Assembly (NCBI GenBank): GCA_030620895.1 | Contig: JAUXIU010000026.1 | Coordinates: 1 to 9,750, forward strand | DNA length: 9,750 bases | Source: Deltaproteobacteria bacterium | GTDB taxonomy: Bacteria > Desulfobacterota > GWC2-55-46 > S146-70 > JAUXIU01 | Direction of reading: 5' to 3' | Part shown: piece after piece, positions 6,741-9,750 of the stretch | Position numbering within the stretch: position 1 is the first letter of the stretch | How the letters are laid out: every line of letters begins with the position of its first letter | Notes under the pieces: model-generated | Databases searched by the model: none | Seen by the model: the letters and a program-made list of their open reading frames with translations, nothing else | Told to the model about the DNA's origin: nothing | Translations under genes and position numbers: made by a program

Positions 6741-6938
6741 CATGTATTGATGAACTCGTAAAAAGGCCAAAAAAGAACGGCAAAGGAAAAAGCTCCAACA
6801 CCCATAAGTGGGTACCCGAAGGCGCGCAAATCCTGAGGAATGAGGAGTACTTATAGGTACGTCGCAGTGACGAGGGATGAAGTGCAACACCGCACACCCA
6901 GAGGGTACCCGACTTTTTACGAAGCCGTCATGTATTGA
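6741..6938. mobile_element. MITE-like non-coding element with terminal inverted repeats and flanking direct repeat
   Basis: The 10-base sequence CATGTATTGA occurs at 6741-6750 and 6929-6938. Just inside are CGTAAAAAG (6757-6765) and CTTTTTACG (6913-6921), a perfect 9-bp inverted repeat within looser ends (TGATGAACT at 6748-6756; AAGCCGTCA at 6922-6930, whose complement begins TGACGGCTT). A second nested pair, GGGTACCC, lies at 6810-6817 and 6903-6910, and the DNA between can fold as a long imperfect hairpin centred near the GTACTTATAGGTAC stretch (6847-6860). No credible ORF exists, so it is a non-autonomous element or large palindromic repeat. The duplicated flank may be an 8-10 bp target-site duplication, or 5 bp (TGTAT) if the ends are drawn at TGA/TCA. 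The core resembles dispersed repeats I recall from Desulfobacterota and Nitrospirota genomes, which is memory and not a search. Confidence 0.65.
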
Positions 6939-6964
6939 CATACGATTAAATTAGTATCCTGGAT

Positions 6965-7414
6965 ATGACCAGCAAAGATAAGATTGTCTTTAATTTCAAT
7001 GGTGATATGTTGGCTCTTGATCTAGAGGCCATAGACAGTATAGTAGAAGTAGAACATATTTCCCTAATTCCATACTCACCAGTCTTTCTAAACGGTATTA
7101 TCAGCCTTCATGGTGAAGTCATAACGGTTATCGACATTCCTGTTCTCTTTGAAACAACCTGGGAATCTCAAGAACCGCCTTACAAGGTCGTCATATCCAA
7201 GATGAACGGTACTTACATGGGGTTTTATATCGGCAAAGCCAGAATCTCCTTTCTATGGAATGAACGCATTGGGAAGATGAAACTCAGGAAGGAAAAAGAA
7301 AAATATATAATAGGTGTAATAGAGTCCGATGATACTGTAATTAAAATTATCGACTGGGACTTTTTATTGAAACTTACAACGGAGGCCTTATCAAAGGGGT
7401 ATCAACTATTTTAG
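6965..7414 (+). CDS. cheW: CheW-like coupling protein
   Basis: A soluble adaptor that links the MCP tip to the P5 domain of CheA in the cytoplasmic face of the array. The 149-residue protein is a single CheW domain: an opening IVFNFNGDMLALDLEAIDSI beta segment (7-26), then PVFLNGIISLHGEVITVIDI (39-58). The latter aligns with the family's P.F..GvInLRG.viPViDl core. The usual Arg of the LRG motif is His (H49), a departure at a position contacting partners in well-studied CheW proteins. There is no clear Shine-Dalgarno; a weak TAGTAT at 6952-6957 would give an almost leaderless mRNA, but no matching -35 is properly spaced. cheA follows after 83 bases, so the two are probably cotranscribed. The right end of the MITE-like element is only 26 bases upstream and may supply or disturb the promoter. 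Confidence 0.88.
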   Translation: MTSKDKIVFNFNGDMLALDLEAIDSIVEVEHISLIPYSPVFLNGIISLHGEVITVIDIPVLFETTWESQEPPYKVVISKMNGTYMGFYIGKARISFLWNERIGKMKLRKEKEKYIIGVIESDDTVIKIIDWDFLLKLTTEALSKGYQLF

Positions 7415-7497
7415 GTCTTTTTTAAATATCTACAGCAAGAAGTTTCGTTCCTTTTGAAATATCATCCGATATTATCCAGACTTGCAGTAAATACTTT

Positions 7498-9087
7498 ATG
7501 GACACTTCTAAATACAAAGCGCTTTTTCTCAGGGAGGCTGAAGAACATCTATCTGCCATAGAAAATACGTTGCTTGAACTGGAGAATAAAGAAACATCGC
7601 CGCAAAGCATCGATGACCTCTTCAGACACTTTCATTCATTAAAGGGGATGTCTGCATCAATGGGTTATGAAGTAATCTCCACGCTGTCACATTCCCTGGA
7701 GGAAATCCTCGACAGATGCAGAAAAGAAAAGATTATACCTGATGATAATACCACCAGTGTACTCTTTTCCGGACTTGACTCTCTTAAGAAGATGATTCAG
7801 TTTGTCTCTGATGACAAACCAATCAGCCTGGATATAGAGCCGTTACTTTCCAGGATTGATGAGTTAAAAAAAAACTCCATAGAAGATATAAGAAAGGTCG
7901 TTAAGCCACCACCACCCCTACAAGAAGAGACTGTCCATAAACTCGAGTTGCCAAAGACCATGAAGGTTGAGAGTAAAGTTTTTGATAATCTTCTAGTAAC
8001 GATTGGAGAATTATTTGCCATCAGGTCGGCACTTCGGAAGCACACAGAGAACTCCTTAGATATCGAACTTAAGGATGGTATTCACAAGCTCCGCAAGGCC
8101 CTTGAGAACCTCTATACCATGGTTCTTGAGGCCAGAATGCTCCCTGTTGACGACCTTACTTGCAATATTCCAAGAATGATACGGGACTTAAGCAGGAAAC
8201 ACGATAAGGAGATAGAGCTTACAATTCATGGTGGTGAGATAAAACTCGACAGGATGGTACTGGAAAAGATCGGTGATCCTATTATTCACATTATAAGAAA
8301 TGCAATCGATCACGGTATCGAACTCAAAGAGGAGCGCGAACATATCGGTAAACCACCGAAGGGCAGGTTATCCATAACCACAAAAAGAGAACCAATCAGT
8401 GTTGTAATGGAGATATCCGATGACGGGAAGGGGATAGATGCAGCAGAGTTAAGGGAAAAAGCTTCTACTGCCGGTTTTCCTCCTGAGAAGATTGATAAGA
8501 TGAGCGACAGAGAGGTCTTACTGCTTACATGTCTTCCAGGCATGAGTCTCGCGAAAAAGGTAACAGATATCTCTGGAAGAGGCGTTGGAATGGATGTAGT
8601 TAAGGAAAGTGTAGAATCAGTCGCCGGCTCATTGGATATTGAATCTACCAAAGGGAAGGGAACAACCATAAGGATGAGTCTGCCATTAACTGTATCCATA
8701 ATCAAGGTTATCCTATTGTATTTTGGCGAAGAGATTTTTGCCCTGCCACTCTCAAGAGTAGTTCATATAAAAGATGTTAATGGTTCGATGGCACAGAAGG
8801 CGAACATACATAATGTCCTCCATAACGGGAAGAAGGTTCCCATCGTATCTTTAGGAAACCTTCTCGGTCTAGCATCAACCCAGGAAACAGAAATTAAGCG
8901 GGCTGTACTTATTGAGACAAATGACAAAGTCTTAGGACTGGGTGTTAAAGATACAGGAGAGGCAATGGAGGCGTATATAAAACCCCTTGCCCCACCTCTA
9001 GCAAAGATTAAAGGAGTTTCCGGCGTCACAATACTCGGTAACGGAAGACCGGTATTTCTGCTTGACCTGGCCACCCTTTTTCACTAA
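7498..9087 (+). CDS. cheA: Chemotaxis histidine kinase CheA, P2-less
   Basis: Autophosphorylates and passes phosphate to response regulators under control of MCP and CheW. In 529 residues: P1 HPt domain (about 1-105) with phospho-acceptor H46 in FRHFHSLKGMSASMGY. A short linker (about 106-153) includes KPPPPL at 136-141 where P2 would normally be. P3 dimerisation helices begin near 154 (KTMKVESKVFDNLLVTIGEL). P4 ATPase has the N-box HIIRNAIDHGIE at 264-275, G1 DDGKGID at 308-314, F-box LPGMS at 346-350, G2 GRGVGMDVV at 360-368 and GKGTTIR at 386-392. P5 CheW-like domain spans about 400-529. All catalytic residues are present. There is no C-terminal receiver domain. It is shorter than the roughly 650-residue E. 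coli CheA because P2 is missing. An A9 run at 7866-7874 lies in the P1-P3 linker. The ATG at 7498 is the only usable start, with a stop at 7423 upstream and no Shine-Dalgarno. Confidence 0.96.
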   Translation: MDTSKYKALFLREAEEHLSAIENTLLELENKETSPQSIDDLFRHFHSLKGMSASMGYEVISTLSHSLEEILDRCRKEKIIPDDNTTSVLFSGLDSLKKMIQFVSDDKPISLDIEPLLSRIDELKKNSIEDIRKVVKPPPPLQEETVHKLELPKTMKVESKVFDNLLVTIGELFAIRSALRKHTENSLDIELKDGIHKLRKALENLYTMVLEARMLPVDDLTCNIPRMIRDLSRKHDKEIELTIHGGEIKLDRMVLEKIGDPIIHIIRNAIDHGIELKEEREHIGKPPKGRLSITTKREPISVVMEISDDGKGIDAAELREKASTAGFPPEKIDKMSDREVLLLTCLPGMSLAKKVTDISGRGVGMDVVKESVESVAGSLDIESTKGKGTTIRMSLPLTVSIIKVILLYFGEEIFALPLSRVVHIKDVNGSMAQKANIHNVLHNGKKVPIVSLGNLLGLASTQETEIKRAVLIETNDKVLGLGVKDTGEAMEAYIKPLAPPLAKIKGVSGVTILGNGRPVFLLDLATLFH

Positions 9088-9094
9088 AAAAAAT

Positions 9095-9316
9095 TGATTG
9101 CTTGGTTTGTATTGTTTATCAGGTTTGCTTTATTAACCCTGTTTGCCTCGTTTGTCTGGTTTGCCTGGTTTTCTTTGTTGATTTTGCATTTTTTATTTAA
9201 ACCATGCAAACTATGTTAACAATATCAACCAAGCTTACCATGTGAACCATGCAAACGATGTCAACTATGTTAACTCTGTTAACCAAATCAGCCAAGCAAA
9301 CTATGCAAACCATGTT
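9095..9316. repeat. Opposed arms of a degenerate 9-bp-period repeat
   Basis: This fills most of the 354-base cheA-larB gap. The left arm (9095-9193) reads in 9-base phase on the + strand: GGTTTGTAT, TGTTTATCA, GGTTTGCTT, TATTAACCC, TGTTTGCCT, CGTTTGTCT, GGTTTGCCT and others, eleven units in all. The right arm (9200-9316) has thirteen units of the complementary type: AACCATGCA, AACTATGTT, AACAATATC, AACCAAGCT and so on. In reverse complement these give the same GGTTTGC/GGTTAAC core. A short spacer around TTTTTTATTTAA separates the arms, flanked by GCAT and ATGC, with a TTTGCAT/ATGCAAA-type stem. The units have diverged strongly but the phase is kept throughout. This is not a CRISPR: there are no spacers and the repeats are far too short. 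Confidence 0.7.
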
Positions 9317-9340
9317 TCCAGTGTAAAAACCTCTGGAAAC
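9314..9340. repeat. 8-bp hairpin between the 9-mer array and larB
   Basis: GTTTCCAG (9314-9321) and CTGGAAAC (9333-9340) are exact complements around an 11-base loop. It begins on the last unit of the 9-mer array. No T-run follows on the + strand, so it is at best a weak terminator. It could mark the edge of the repeat block. A short 9-base tandem echo, GATTTACCG then GATTTACGG, lies nearby at 9358-9375. Confidence 0.4.
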
Positions 9341-9380
9341 TGATTATTCACCCCGTTGATTTACCGGATTTACGGACAAG

Positions 9381-9410
9381 TTTACTTTGCATATCATTGC
9401 TCGGTATAAA
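9381..9410 (+). promoter_or_regulatory. Weak possible larB promoter
   Basis: TTTACT at 9381-9386 (4 of 6 to TTGACA) and TATAAA at 9405-9410 (5 of 6 to TATAAT) are 18 bases apart. Transcription would start near 9417, about 25 bases before the larB ATG. No Shine-Dalgarno is visible in that leader. Confidence 0.3.
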
Positions 9411-9441
9411 CCCCGAATCATGACATTAATCCTATAAACCC

Positions 9442-9750
9442 ATGAATGTAAATGAACTTAAAAAACTCCTTGAGAATATTAAACGGGGAAGGCTTTCAAT
9501 CAACACTGCACTCGAAAGGTTAAGGGTCCTCCCGTTCGTAGAACTTGGTTATGCCACACTTGATACACACCGTTCTCTCAGACAGGGCTACCCAGAGGTG
9601 ATATTCGGAGAAGGGAAGTCACCGGAACAGATTACATTTATAGGAAAGAAAATGATAGGGCTGGGAGAAAACGTTCTTATTACAAGGATAGATGATAAGA
9701 AGATGAAAAAGATACTCAAAACCCTGCCAAAGGCATCTTACAACAAACTG
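9442..9750 (+). CDS. larB: LarB, nickel-pincer cofactor biosynthesis (partial, 5' end)
   Basis: The first 103 codons are in the window and the gene continues past the right edge. LarB carboxylates and hydrolyses nicotinic acid adenine dinucleotide, the first step to the nickel-pincer nucleotide cofactor of LarA-type racemases and epimerases. It is related to the AIR carboxylase PurE in its C-terminal half. The visible N-terminal half has the family's opening helix (LKKLLENIKRGRLSINTALE, 6-25) and the strongly conserved block LDTHRSLRQGYPEVIFGEGK at 40-59, followed by SPEQI. The PurE-like catalytic core is not in the window. The start is the ATG at 9442; the block's distance from it fits the family. 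Whether larC and larE follow cannot be seen. Homologues are often annotated simply as AIR carboxylase-like. Confidence 0.88.
   Translation, partial: MNVNELKKLLENIKRGRLSINTALERLRVLPFVELGYATLDTHRSLRQGYPEVIFGEGKSPEQITFIGKKMIGLGENVLITRIDDKKMKKILKTLPKASYNKL

Noticed and set aside
6681..6941. 86-residue - strand ORF across the MITE-like element
   Set aside because: It is a by-product of the palindromic element and the MCP 3' end, with unusual composition and no start signal.
6935..6963. Full sigma70 promoter for cheW using TTGACA at 6935
   Set aside because: The -35 match is perfect, but no -10-like hexamer occurs 16-18 bases downstream (CCTGGA is there). The weak TAGTAT is only 11 bases away.
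9094..9219. TTG-started 41-residue hydrophobic ORF within the left arm of the 9-mer array
   Set aside because: It looks like a membrane peptide only because T-rich repeats encode Phe, Leu and Val. There is no ribosome-binding site, period 9 is a multiple of 3 so the frame stays open, and it runs into the opposed arm.
9095..9316. CRISPR array
   Set aside because: Units are 9 bases, degenerate, contiguous without spacers, and switch orientation halfway. No cas genes are present.

Overview
All eight coding regions lie on the + strand. In order they encode a UTP-glucose-1-phosphate uridylyltransferase (galU), a small heat-shock protein of the Hsp20 family, the ATP-dependent protease Lon, thiamine-monophosphate kinase (thiL), a short membrane methyl-accepting chemotaxis protein (MCP), CheW, CheA, and the N-terminal 103 codons of LarB, which runs off the right edge. 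The window looks like chromosomal DNA from a moderately AT-leaning Gram-negative-type bacterium. The protein flavour and the intergenic repeats recall Nitrospirota, Desulfobacterota or neighbouring environmental lineages, but this is an impression and the sequence alone cannot settle the phylum.

Layout: 1-211 holds a pair of inverted REP-like hairpins and then a sigma70-type promoter whose -10 box ends only 10 bases before the preferred galU start. The 192-base gap after galU holds a degenerate heptamer array, a third REP and a -10 box. Hsp20 and Lon form a compact protein-quality-control operon with a 26-base gap and a strong AGGAGG for lon. The lon-thiL gap holds a short palindrome and a second heptamer array whose two halves point in opposite directions. 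The thiL stop codon overlaps a near-consensus promoter (TTGACT, 17 bases, TATAAT) for the MCP gene, which then has a leader of about 100 bases with two mutually exclusive hairpins, a GAGGAG and a TTG start. Between MCP and cheW sits a MITE-like element of about 180 bp with terminal inverted repeats and a flanking direct duplication. cheW and cheA follow. The 354-base gap between cheA and larB is filled mostly by two opposed arms of a degenerate 9-base-period repeat.

Function: MCP, CheW and CheA can form a core sensory array. It is a lean one: the MCP has two membrane helices but essentially no extracellular domain, and CheA lacks the P2 (CheY/CheB docking) domain. No cheY, cheB or cheR is present, so output and adaptation proteins must be encoded elsewhere. 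GalU, ThiL and LarB are housekeeping or cofactor functions with no evident link to the array.

The most unusual aspect is the non-coding DNA. Several intergenic gaps carry a different kind of phased or palindromic repeat (REP pair, period-7 arrays, MITE, period-9 opposed arrays). Several genes also lack a Shine-Dalgarno sequence and appear to start at, or a few bases after, the predicted transcription start.
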